A DNA stretch of 10,589 nt from JAVZJR01 sp964435235. Its GTDB lineage: Archaea; Micrarchaeota; Micrarchaeia; Anstonellales; Bilamarchaeaceae. Of this stretch, positions 1 through 4,939 are shown one piece after another (within the stretch, counting starts at the first letter, position 1; the number at the start of each line of letters is the position of its first letter). Location: positions 1 through 10,589 of the forward strand of contig CAYSXZ010000012.1 in assembly GCA_964435235.1 (NCBI GenBank). The letters run 5' to 3'. The notes under the pieces are model-generated. The model worked only from the letters and a program-made list of their open reading frames with translations, did no database searches and had not been told where the DNA came from. A program made the translations under genes and the position numbers.

Positions 1-123
1 AGTTGCTATCTTTTCATCTGTAAGACCTAGTTTCTTCAGTGCTTCTGCATTTCTCTGAATTGTTTCTGGGTCTCTGCCTAGAAGTGCTGCATTAGTTGCT
101 ATCTTTTCATCTGTAAGACCTAG
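1..123 (-). repeat. 93-nt coding tandem repeat
   Basis: Bases 1-30 and 94-123 are identical, giving a 93-nt period that is exactly 31 codons. The sequence between and after the copies is only partly conserved, so the repeat is under protein-level constraint rather than being a recent perfect duplication. Confidence 0.85.
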
Positions 124-252
124 CTCCTTAAGTTTTGCGTATGCTTTACGGATTGTTTCGTCATTCGAACGCCCAAGAATTTCTCTGGTTGTTGGATTAA
201 GCTTATCCAATCTGCCGTTTATGATTTCGCGCAGCAAATCCTCTTCTGCCAT
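1..252 (-). CDS. 31-residue helical-repeat protein, N-terminal part (cut by window edge)
   Basis: The 84 visible codons start at the ATG at 252-250 and run off the left edge without a stop. After about 25 residues (MAEEDLLREIINGRLDKLNP) the protein becomes a repeat: LGLTDEKIAT occurs twice exactly 31 residues apart, separated by a segment with LLGRDPETIQRNAEALKK. An earlier, diverged unit (ILGRSNDETIRKAYAKLKE) precedes the first copy. The repeats look all-helical, with conserved Leu-Gly turns and charged faces. Their length and LG...I...LGR.P pattern resemble the mTERF class of roughly 30-residue helical nucleic-acid-binding repeats, but this is a weak likeness by eye and no function is assigned. 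Repeat number is unknown because the gene is cut. A TATA-like box 23-32 bases upstream implies a leaderless or nearly leaderless mRNA. Confidence 0.8.
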   Translation of the reverse strand, partial: MAEEDLLREIINGRLDKLNPTTREILGRSNDETIRKAYAKLKELGLTDEKIATNAALLGRDPETIQRNAEALKKLGLTDEKIAT

Positions 253-274
253 GGAATTTATTATGTGGGAAATA

Positions 275-284
275 GTTTAAATAA
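275..284 (-). promoter_or_regulatory. TATA-like box for the repeat-protein gene
   Basis: On the minus strand this reads TTATTTAAAC. Its centre is about 27 bases before the ATG at 252, the normal archaeal TATA-to-start-site distance, so transcription would begin at or very near the start codon. No Shine-Dalgarno-like sequence is needed or seen. Confidence 0.55.
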
Positions 285-368
285 GTTGCTCTTAAGGATG
301 GTGCACACTTCATGAATTTGTGAAAAGGAGAATCCCGCCTGCCTGACTTGAACAAGCAACCTATCGGT

Positions 369-418
369 TTCTACTGTTTTTCAACAGCAGTGAAGCTCCA
401 AAAAAGGAGCAAAACAAA
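369..418 (-). other. tRNA-Tyr canonical intron (position 37/38)
   Basis: The 50-nt insert follows G37 and precedes A38. Outer helix ATCGG/CCGAT is followed by a possible weak CTGT/GTAG central helix (two wobble pairs) and a 3' AAA bulge. The 5' side seems to have a 4-base rather than 3-base bulge before TGTTTT/AAAACA pairing, so the bulge-helix-bulge is relaxed. Inside are a GCTCC/GGAGC hairpin and an 8-bp hairpin closed by GAAA. Confidence 0.8.
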
Positions 419-439
419 CTACAGCCGATCGCTCTACCA

Positions 440-455
440 TTGCTCGCTCTGCGCT
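440..455 (-). other. tRNA-Tyr D-loop mini-intron (16 nt)
   Basis: The D loop is 23 nt instead of about 7-11. D-stem GCTC can pair with an intronic GAGC as a 4-bp central helix, flanked by 3-nt bulges AAA and AAT; cutting each after its second base removes 16 nt and leaves D loop AATGGTA. Inside, GC-GCAGA-GC forms a tiny hairpin. The outer helix is missing, so this is a relaxed motif. The alternative is an abnormally long D loop. Confidence 0.65.
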
Positions 456-494
456 TTGAGCTAAGGCGGGATAGATAAAAAAAGGGAGAAAGAA

Positions 495-502
495 TTTATA
501 AA
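495..502 (-). promoter_or_regulatory. TATA-like box for tRNA-Tyr
   Basis: The minus strand reads TTTATAAA in the 33-nt gap between the deoA stop codon and the tRNA. Its centre is about 28 bases before the mature tRNA 5' end at 470, so the transcript would begin at or just before the tRNA. Confidence 0.6.
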
Positions 503-503
503 A

Positions 504-2129
504 TTACTCAATCATAGAGCCGAGAAGCATCTTTCTCATCTCTATAGGTTCGAGCTTCTCCAGAGCCTTTATTGCATAATCAAGAAGCTCTTCTTTCTCT
601 GCGTATATCGTAAACAAAGAATCCCCAACCTCTACTCTGCTTCCTCTCGTCTTGTGAAGAAGAACTCCAGCGCCTTTTGATTTCGGTGCACCAGCTATTC
701 TTGCTATCTTTGATATCGTATGATTGTCTATGTGGAATATAGAACCGCTGACCTTTGATTTCACAGTATATGCGTATTTCCCTACCGGGAGATCATCCAC
801 TGTCGCTCTTGGATTTCCACCCTGTGCTTCAATTATTTCCTGGAATTTCTTAAGCGCCTTTCCAGAGGTTATGAGGTTCTCAGCAGCACTATAGCCTGCA
901 CCTTTCTCGACCTTTCCGCAGAGCTCCAAAAGCTTTCCGGCCATTAAAATGCTCTTATGCCTTAAGTCCTCTGGACCCTTACCATTTAGCACATGCAAAA
1001 CATCTATACATTCTAGCACAGGACCAATTCCGTTGCCTACCGGCTCTGCACCGTCCGTAATTAGCACCTCTACCTTCATTCCGAGTTGCTTTCCTATTCT
1101 TATGAAATGCTTTCCAAGCTCTATCCCTTTTTCGTAGTATGGTATTTTCACCCCTCGCCCGACTGGAATATCTACTATTATATGGGTTGCTCCAACGCTC
1201 CTTTTTTTGCCAAGTATGCTTGCAAGCAACATTCCTTCTGGGTCAAGACTTAATGGGTGTCTTATTCGAATGAGCTTATCATCTACAGGTGCGAGCTTCA
1301 TCCCTCCACCCCATACGATCGCGCCTTTCGTTTTCAAAACAATCTCCCTTAGCTCTTCCATACTGAATGTAACGTTCGCTAAAACCTCCATTGTATCCGC
1401 AGTGCCTGCAGCGCTTGTTATAGCACGCGAGGACGTCTTTGGAATGTAAAGCCCAGCGGCAGCTATTATTGGAGTTACCACCATTGTTGTTCTGTTACCA
1501 GCAACACCACCGATACAATGCTTATCGAGTATTGGTTTTTTCCCAAGATTAAGAGACTCGCCAGATGCAACCGTTGCATTTGTAAGCGCTATTATCTCGC
1601 TATCAGCCATTCCGTTTATGTAAGTAGCAGTAATAAAAGCGGATGTTTCAGCATCGCTTAGTTTGTTTTCCATAATTTCCTGCACTATCGTCCTTATCTC
1701 ATTCTCATTCAGGGTTTCCTTGTCAAGTTTTTTTCTTATGTAGCCGATAGATGCCGGTCTATCCATATGAACTATCTCTACGACTTCTCCATCCTTCAGA
1801 TGGTACTCCTTTGCAAAATCCGTATATATGCCAATTTCTCCTGGTTTAATAAGGGTCGTGCTCAGGTCTACAATTCCGATTATTGTTTGTTTAGGTGTCT
1901 TTATTTCCGTTCTATATCCGGCGTAGATATCGTGGCTTTCCGCTTCGTCCGTATTAAGCACAATTATATTCTTTCCCCCTGCGTAGATACCCAATGTTTT
2001 TACCTTGCAGATGTACTTTTTGAGTTTCCATACATCTACCTTCTTCATTTCCCTTTCAACGAACTCCTGCTCCCCTGGTATAGGAACCTCCAATCCCTTT
2101 TTCTTTTCTTTACTAATCTTCTTAACCAT
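504..2129 (-). CDS. deoA: AMP phosphorylase (archaeal DeoA type)
   Basis: This enzyme splits nucleoside 5'-monophosphates with phosphate into base and ribose-1,5-bisphosphate, opening the archaeal AMP pathway. The 541 residues hold an N-terminal domain (about 30-115) that separates AMP phosphorylases from plain thymidine phosphorylases, then the glycosyltransferase family 3 core. Visible family motifs are KHCIGGVAGNRTT (about 203-215), the TSSRAITSAAGTADTME segment, RHPLSLDP and the C-terminal GAGVLLHKTRG region. The protein is a few dozen residues longer than well-studied relatives because of a charged 27-residue leader (MVKKISKEKKKGLEVP...). A start at Met28 (2048) would match the family better, but an AAGGTG Shine-Dalgarno-like sequence sits 7 bases before the 2129 start and supports the long form. 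The gene follows the isomerase gene by 41 bases, so the two consecutive enzymes are probably co-transcribed. Confidence 0.93.
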   Translation of the reverse strand: MVKKISKEKKKGLEVPIPGEQEFVEREMKKVDVWKLKKYICKVKTLGIYAGGKNIIVLNTDEAESHDIYAGYRTEIKTPKQTIIGIVDLSTTLIKPGEIGIYTDFAKEYHLKDGEVVEIVHMDRPASIGYIRKKLDKETLNENEIRTIVQEIMENKLSDAETSAFITATYINGMADSEIIALTNATVASGESLNLGKKPILDKHCIGGVAGNRTTMVVTPIIAAAGLYIPKTSSRAITSAAGTADTMEVLANVTFSMEELREIVLKTKGAIVWGGGMKLAPVDDKLIRIRHPLSLDPEGMLLASILGKKRSVGATHIIVDIPVGRGVKIPYYEKGIELGKHFIRIGKQLGMKVEVLITDGAEPVGNGIGPVLECIDVLHVLNGKGPEDLRHKSILMAGKLLELCGKVEKGAGYSAAENLITSGKALKKFQEIIEAQGGNPRATVDDLPVGKYAYTVKSKVSGSIFHIDNHTISKIARIAGAPKSKGAGVLLHKTRGSRVEVGDSLFTIYAEKEELLDYAIKALEKLEPIEMRKMLLGSMIE

Positions 2130-2136
2130 AATTCCG

Positions 2137-2142
2137 CACCTT
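2137..2142 (-). promoter_or_regulatory. Shine-Dalgarno-like site of deoA
   Basis: AAGGTG on the minus strand ends 7 bases before the ATG at 2129. It favours the longer N-terminus over the in-frame Met28 at 2048, which has only a weak purine run before it. Confidence 0.5.
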
Positions 2143-2170
2143 CTTCATCTTTTTTTTCGGATCATCAATT

Positions 2171-3103
2171 TTATTCATATATTTTTACCCCGAGTTTTTG
2201 AGTTGCGAGCGTAAAGAAAGATTGTGGAGGGATGACCCCGACCTCTGTTACATAACCATTAATATATTTCGCAGCCGTCACATCAAATGCAGGATTGCTT
2301 ATCTTTATGCGCTTTGGTGGTTTTTCCCATACCTCCGATGGATCGCGTTCTTCTATCTTTTCTCTCGTGCCATAAAATGTCATGATGCTGTATTTGAAAA
2401 GTTCTGCTGCAGAATAGAAAGAGACATCATGCATCCTTGCGATGTGAGCGAGTGTGCTTGTACCGACCTTATTTATCAGGTCGCCTCTCGAGGTTACGGA
2501 ATCTGCACCAACAAGAACCAGGTCTGCTTTTTTCATGTAGAGGTTCATTGCGCCGTCAACAACGAGCGTTACATCTATGCCTGCCTCTGCAAGCTCTTTT
2601 GCCGTTATTCTTCCTTGGTATCTCGGTCTTGTTTCGCATGCGATCACCTTAATGTTTTTTCTCTTTGCCTTCTTCAATATTCCTGTAACAGTAGACGAAT
2701 GGCAATGTGTTATTATAACTGCACCATCTGGAACCAGTCTTGCTCCGTATGCGAAGAGTTTTTCAGCATCTTCATCGATTTTCTTGATGTAGTTTTTTTG
2801 CTCGTTAATAAAATCATTCTTCAATCGATTCAGTTGTTTTTTCTCTTTATATTCTCTGCTTTTTTCATAGAGATAACCTGACGCGCGCTCGAGCAGGTTT
2901 CTCATCATCGGTTCGGTTGGCCTTGTATCTGCAAGCAACAAGCTAAGATGTTTTATCTCATCATAAAATGATTTTGAATTTTTGGCTTTCGAATATTTTG
3001 CCTGTAGAATAAGGGCTTTTAGCACAGCCTTTGCAACATTTCTCGCCCCCTGGATTTTAAGAGATTTTATATCAGAGATTATTTTTTTAATATCTTCGTG
3101 CAT
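2171..3103 (-). CDS. e2b2: Ribose-1,5-bisphosphate isomerase
   Basis: The enzyme converts ribose-1,5-bisphosphate to ribulose-1,5-bisphosphate, the RuBisCO substrate, as step two of the AMP pathway. The 310-residue protein belongs to the eIF2B alpha/beta/delta-like fold family. Visible are GARNVAKAVLKAL (19-31), THCHSSTVTGIL (132-143) with Cys134, CETRPRYQGR (156-165), and VGADSVTSRGDLINKVGT (198-215) with Asp201. Cys134 and Asp201 match the catalytic Cys/Asp pair described for the Thermococcus enzyme. Adjacent deoA separates this from the other paralogues of the fold, methylthioribose-1-phosphate isomerase and true eIF2B-like subunits. It is the first gene of the operon, with a TATA-like box about 25 bases before the ATG, hence probably leaderless. 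Confidence 0.93.
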   Translation of the reverse strand: MHEDIKKIISDIKSLKIQGARNVAKAVLKALILQAKYSKAKNSKSFYDEIKHLSLLLADTRPTEPMMRNLLERASGYLYEKSREYKEKKQLNRLKNDFINEQKNYIKKIDEDAEKLFAYGARLVPDGAVIITHCHSSTVTGILKKAKRKNIKVIACETRPRYQGRITAKELAEAGIDVTLVVDGAMNLYMKKADLVLVGADSVTSRGDLINKVGTSTLAHIARMHDVSFYSAAELFKYSIMTFYGTREKIEERDPSEVWEKPPKRIKISNPAFDVTAAKYINGYVTEVGVIPPQSFFTLATQKLGVKIYE

Positions 3104-3124
3104 GCGATAATAACAAAAAATAGA

Positions 3125-3132
3125 AATATAAA
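3125..3132 (-). promoter_or_regulatory. TATA-like box for the isomerase/deoA operon
   Basis: The minus strand reads CCTTTATATTTC around this core, centred about 25 bases before the ATG at 3103. The transcript should begin at or next to the start codon. Confidence 0.6.
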
Positions 3133-3145
3133 GGTATTTTGAAGA

Positions 3146-3153
3146 TTTTTATA
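3146..3153 (+). promoter_or_regulatory. Plus-strand TATA-like box upstream of the hairpin element and tRNA-Leu
   Basis: TTTTTATA is the best plus-strand TATA candidate before tRNA-Leu, and no comparable box lies within 40 bases of the tRNA itself. A start about 25 bases on (near 3174) would place the hairpin element in a leader of roughly 150 nt before the tRNA. The reverse complement is also TATA-like, so part of this signal may serve the divergent operon. Confidence 0.4.
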
Positions 3154-3160
3154 CGAAGCA

Positions 3161-3186
3161 GTAGAAAACATAAGTAGCCCTTATGT
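3161..3186 (+). repeat. Direct repeat, left copy
   Basis: This 26-nt segment from GTAGAAA to CCCTTATGT matches 3302-3328 with one single-base indel and one mismatch. The two copies bound the hairpin element, like a target duplication or the product of a tandem duplication. Confidence 0.8.
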
Positions 3187-3294
3187 AAAAAACCTGAGTT
3201 TTTTCTCAGGTGGGGTTCTCATAAGGGAAACAATGTTTAGCTCGTGCGAAAAACTGAGATTATCGAAGAAGATCTCCGGAGCTAAACATTGTTT
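3178..3294 (+). other. Hairpin-rich intergenic element between promoter and tRNA-Leu
   Basis: Two large stems lie back to back. Stem one pairs CCCTTATG (3178-3185) with CATAAGGG (3220-3227) and encloses a second hairpin, CCTGAG/CTCAGG (3193-3198 with 3205-3210). Stem two is a perfect 16-bp pairing of 3228-3243 with 3279-3294, enclosing a 35-nt loop that contains GAGAT/ATCTC (3256-3260 with 3272-3276). Stem two begins on the base after stem one ends, so they could stack. CCCTTATG recurs at 3320-3327 just before the tRNA, so CATAAGGG has two possible partners. There is no convincing reading frame. It may be a miniature mobile element, a structured leader of tRNA-Leu, or an independent small RNA; the sequence does not decide. 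I did not recognise RNase P, SRP or a riboswitch in it. Confidence 0.6.
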
Positions 3295-3301
3295 GGACGC
3301 C

Positions 3302-3328
3302 GTAGAAAGACAGAAGTAGCCCTTATGT
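3302..3328 (+). repeat. Direct repeat, right copy
   Basis: This 27-nt near-copy of 3161-3186 ends on the base before the first base of tRNA-Leu. The left copy has a TATA-like box 8 to 15 bases upstream of it; the right copy does not. Confidence 0.8.
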
Positions 3329-3351
3329 GCAGGAGTGGCGGAGTGGTCAAA

Positions 3352-3396
3352 CACGTGACGGCTCAAGCCGCGTGCAGAGACGGAACGTGGTCTAAA
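3352..3396 (+). other. tRNA-Leu D-arm intron (about 45 nt, ends uncertain)
   Basis: Removing this block joins GCGGAGTGGTCAAA to CGCGGCAGA and restores a D stem of GCG/CGC. The exact ends are ambiguous because GTGGTC and AAAC occur on both sides at offsets of 44 and 45. I found no 4-bp central helix with two 3-nt bulges here. Intronic GCCGCGT (3367-3373) can pair with ACGCGGC (3396-3402) across the 3' junction. Nested or stepwise removal is possible. Confidence 0.55.
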
Positions 3397-3411
3397 CGCG
3401 GCAGACTCAAG

Positions 3412-3442
3412 ATCTGTTCCCTTCGCAATTGGACGATGGGAA
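3412..3442 (+). other. tRNA-Leu canonical intron (position 37/38, 31 nt)
   Basis: A complete bulge-helix-bulge is visible: outer helix GCAGA/TCTGT, central helix CTCA/TGGG (one wobble), 5' bulge AGA and 3' bulge AAA. Cutting after the second base of each bulge removes exactly these 31 nt and leaves loop CTCAAGA. ATCTGTT occurs at both ends, so an unspliced misreading is easy. Confidence 0.85.
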
Positions 3443-3474
3443 ATCTGTTGACCAAGCGTCTACACAGGTTCGAA

Positions 3475-3498
3475 ATAGAACGAAAATCAAAACGAGAA
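3475..3498 (+). other. tRNA-Leu T-loop intron (24 nt)
   Basis: T stem ACAGG/CCTGT is the outer helix, TTCG/CGAG the 4-bp central helix, and AAA and AAT the two 3-nt bulges. Cutting after the second base of each bulge joins TTCGAA to T and gives a perfect 7-nt T loop, TTCGAAT. The A-rich interior has little further pairing. Confidence 0.85.
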
Positions 3499-3512
3499 TC
3501 CTGTCTCCTGCA

Positions 3513-3520
3513 TTTTTTTT
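3513..3520 (+). terminator. Oligo-T terminator of tRNA-Leu
   Basis: Eight T residues directly follow the discriminator base, the usual archaeal intrinsic termination signal. Confidence 0.6.
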
Positions 3521-3522
3521 GT

Positions 3523-3551
3523 AAAAATAAAAATATCAAAAAAGAAAAAAG
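3523..3551 (-). terminator. T-rich terminator of the surface-protein operon
   Basis: On the minus strand this short stretch after the lipoprotein stop codon is a series of T runs (TTTTTTCTTTTTT, then ATTTTTATTTTT). It meets the tRNA-Leu terminator head-on. Confidence 0.45.
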
Positions 3552-3842
3552 TCATGGCTCTATGATATCATCACTCGCCGTGATGTCAAACTCTGACTCC
3601 TCAAAGACATCAAAATCTGAGGAAGTAAGACCCGCAGCTGGCTCCTCTGCTTCAGATGGTGGTTCTACAACATCCTCCTCAACAAAAAGCTGTGCTTCCT
3701 CCTTTTCTTCGATCACACTTATTTCTCTATCACCAATATCAGAAACGAACGGCTTCTTGGTAATGTTTTCCTGCGGGCCGATACAGCCGAAGAGGAGAAG
3801 GAAGGAGAGAGCAAGCGCTATTCCTGCCAGCAATTCTCTCAT
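3552..3842 (-). CDS. Small acidic lipoprotein, function unknown
   Basis: The protein has a short N-terminal signal (RELLAGIALALSFLLLFGC) ending in a lipobox-like LFGC, so it is probably exported, cut before the Cys and lipid-anchored to the outer face of the membrane. The remaining roughly 75 residues are acidic, rich in Glu, Asp, Pro and Ser, and look unstructured. I chose the ATG at 3842 (96 residues): the GAGGGG before it has normal Shine-Dalgarno spacing, whereas an ATG two codons earlier (3848) touches that site. The ribosome site overlaps the stop codon of the secreted-protein gene upstream, so the two are probably translated together. I recognise no family. The lipobox and operon context favour a real gene. 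Confidence 0.7.
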   Translation of the reverse strand: MRELLAGIALALSFLLLFGCIGPQENITKKPFVSDIGDREISVIEEKEEAQLFVEEDVVEPPSEAEEPAAGLTSSDFDVFEESEFDITASDDIIEP

Positions 3843-3852
3843 ACTCATCCCC

Positions 3853-4791
3853 TCATCGCGTTCCCCTGAGCTTGTTGAAGATGCTCTTGATGGTCTCTGC
3901 CGCAGACTTTATGTTGCCCCATACGAACTCTTTGACTCCTTCGGCGTATTGGTTGTTTCCTGTTTCCTGCACCTTTGCACTTGCCGAATCCAGATAACCT
4001 TGAGCTGTTTCGACATCGCTTCCGAGACCAGCTTCAATCGCATCGGCTCTGATATAATTCAAAATTCCATTAAGCCTTGCTATCTCTGACTTCGCGAAGA
4101 AGTGATAGTTTAATCCGTTCGGACAACCGTTGGCAAGACAGTAGGCATTGAGCGCTTCTCTTATTTCGATGGCAGTTGTTGCACTGTTTATTCTGTTCTC
4201 AAGAGGATCCACGACGGTACCCCGCGCTCCGTCTATTACTGCGTCTAGTTCGGATGTGCTAACACCTCTGGCAGAAAGGTTCTTGCTTCTTTCAGATGCA
4301 CGCCCAAGAGCTGCATTTATCCAGCCGAGCCTTCCCTCTGCAACCTCTTTCATAGCATCGAACCTGCATTGGCCGTATGTCCTGTTTAGAGACTTGTAAT
4401 GCTCTGCCATGTTCCTCCTATCCGCGGGAGTTACATTCCAGGTTGTAAAATTCCGCCTAGCGTCCCTTATCGCTTCTTTCGTAGCATGGAAGTCAGGTTC
4501 GAATTCATCTTTCAGATAGTTTTTGAAACCTTCTCTATCGCCTGCTTGTGCGAGATTGTAAAGTTCAGTCAAGTCATCGTTCAGCAAATCCTGATAGCTT
4601 GAGAGATACGCTGCTTCCGGAACGTTCTTCATAATTGAGTCTATCACTCCATTAGTGAACTCAACCCTGCACTGCACATTCTTGTAGAGCGCCGTAAGCA
4701 TCGGCGTTTCGTTATATTTCATTCCAACCGCAGACACCACGCTTGCTGCAAGTAGCAGCATGAGTGGCATCAGCAAAATTTTGTTTTCCAT
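3853..4791 (-). CDS. Secreted helical protein, function unknown
   Basis: This 312-residue protein begins with a clear signal peptide (ILLMPLMLLLAASVVSA, about 5-21). The mature part is mostly helical, highly charged and contains four Cys (in NVQCRV, YGQCRF and the AYCLANGCPNG pair), which could form two disulfides. Several N-glycosylation sequons (NET, NFT, NVT, NRT, NLS) fit an exported archaeal protein. There is no C-terminal membrane segment, and the end is basic (KSIFNKLRGTR). The start is supported by GGGGTG 6 bases upstream, and a TATA-like box lies about 70 bases before the ATG. The lipoprotein gene follows after 4 bases. No family is recognised; a structural surface or cell-contact role would be a guess. 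Confidence 0.85.
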   Translation of the reverse strand: MENKILLMPLMLLLAASVVSAVGMKYNETPMLTALYKNVQCRVEFTNGVIDSIMKNVPEAAYLSSYQDLLNDDLTELYNLAQAGDREGFKNYLKDEFEPDFHATKEAIRDARRNFTTWNVTPADRRNMAEHYKSLNRTYGQCRFDAMKEVAEGRLGWINAALGRASERSKNLSARGVSTSELDAVIDGARGTVVDPLENRINSATTAIEIREALNAYCLANGCPNGLNYHFFAKSEIARLNGILNYIRADAIEAGLGSDVETAQGYLDSASAKVQETGNNQYAEGVKEFVWGNIKSAAETIKSIFNKLRGTR

Positions 4792-4797
4792 CTATTT

Positions 4798-4803
4798 CAC
4801 CCC
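4798..4803 (-). promoter_or_regulatory. Shine-Dalgarno-like site of the secreted-protein gene
   Basis: GGGGTG ends 6 bases before the ATG at 4791. Several neighbouring genes look leaderless, so this gene stands out in having a leader with a ribosome site. Confidence 0.6.
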
Positions 4804-4860
4804 TTTTTTTGTTTTTGGTGCTGCAAACAGCAGAACCGAATTTGCTCATTTGGAACGGTA

Positions 4861-4868
4861 TTTATATG
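4861..4868 (-). promoter_or_regulatory. TATA-like box for the secreted-protein/lipoprotein pair
   Basis: The minus strand reads CATATAAATA around this core. A start about 25 bases on (near 4838) would leave a leader of about 45 nt. Two tandem 9-nt repeats lie directly upstream. Confidence 0.55.
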
Positions 4869-4873
4869 TTTCC

Positions 4874-4924
4874 TGGAACAAGTGGAACAAGCATCGACAA
4901 TGAAGGGTGATAATGATGGAACAA
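4874..4924 (-). repeat. TGGAACAA repeats upstream of the promoter (possible operator)
   Basis: TGGAACAAG occurs twice in perfect tandem (4874-4891), and TGGAACAA again at 4917-4924. They lie upstream of the TATA-like box of the secreted-protein gene and just after the stop codon of the membrane winged-helix regulator. A regulator-binding site is a reasonable inference; nothing in the sequence shows which protein binds. Confidence 0.4.
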
Positions 4925-4939
4925 ACAAAAGATGAGCTC

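Larger units (their letters stand above)
333..470 (-). tRNA. tRNA-Tyr(GUA) with two introns
   Basis: Read on the minus strand, the acceptor stem is CCCGCCT (470-464) paired with AGGCGGG (340-334), followed by discriminator A73 (333) and no encoded CCA. C1-G72 is the archaeal Tyr identity pair. The D stem is GCTC/GAGC. The anticodon stem is ATCGG/CCGAT around a loop that reads CTGTAG plus A once the intron is removed, with anticodon GTA at 422-420. The variable loop is AGGTT and the T arm is GCTTG-TTCAAGT-CAGGC. Two insertions interrupt it: 50 nt at the canonical 37/38 site (418-369) and 16 nt in the D loop (455-440). Removing both gives a 72-nt tRNA with a classic TAGCTCAATGGTAGAGC D arm. It lies directly downstream of deoA but has its own TATA-like box. 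Confidence 0.93.
3329..3512 (+). tRNA. tRNA-Leu(CAA) with three apparent introns
   Basis: Acceptor GCAGGAG (3329-3335) pairs with CTCCTGC (3505-3511), followed by discriminator A (3512) and no encoded CCA. The anticodon stem is GCAGA (3401-3405) paired with TCTGT (3444-3448), with anticodon CAA at 3408-3410. The long class II variable arm is TGACCAAGCGTCTAC, with a GAC/GTC stem. The T arm is ACAGG-TTCGAA...T-CCTGT. The precursor is 184 nt. Removing 45 nt in the D arm, 31 nt at 37/38 and 24 nt in the T loop leaves 84 nt that match a standard archaeal tRNA-Leu. The 37/38 and T-loop ends are supported by good bulge-helix-bulge foldings; the D-arm ends are uncertain. A T run follows at once. The nearest clear promoter lies about 175 bases upstream, beyond a hairpin element. 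Confidence 0.9.

Noticed and set aside
1..123. Repeat with 93-nt period considered as a CRISPR array
   Set aside because: The period is exactly 31 codons inside an open frame, and the intervening sequence is itself related between units, so it is a coding repeat.
2198..2881. 227-codon open frame on the plus strand
   Set aside because: It is antisense to the ribose-1,5-bisphosphate isomerase gene, and its translation is Cys/Phe-rich without motifs, as expected of a shadow.
3416..3443. TTCCC...GGGAA read as the variable arm of tRNA-Leu, with no 37/38 intron
   Set aside because: That reading leaves an unexplained stretch of about 20 nt before the T stem. The second ATCTGT gives a full bulge-helix-bulge at 37/38 and a normal TGACCAAGCGTCTAC variable arm.
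3289..4089. Long open frame on the plus strand across tRNA-Leu and the lipoprotein gene
   Set aside because: It runs through the tRNA and antisense to two genes with signal peptides and ribosome sites, and its translation is Ser-rich with no recognisable family. It is a shadow frame.
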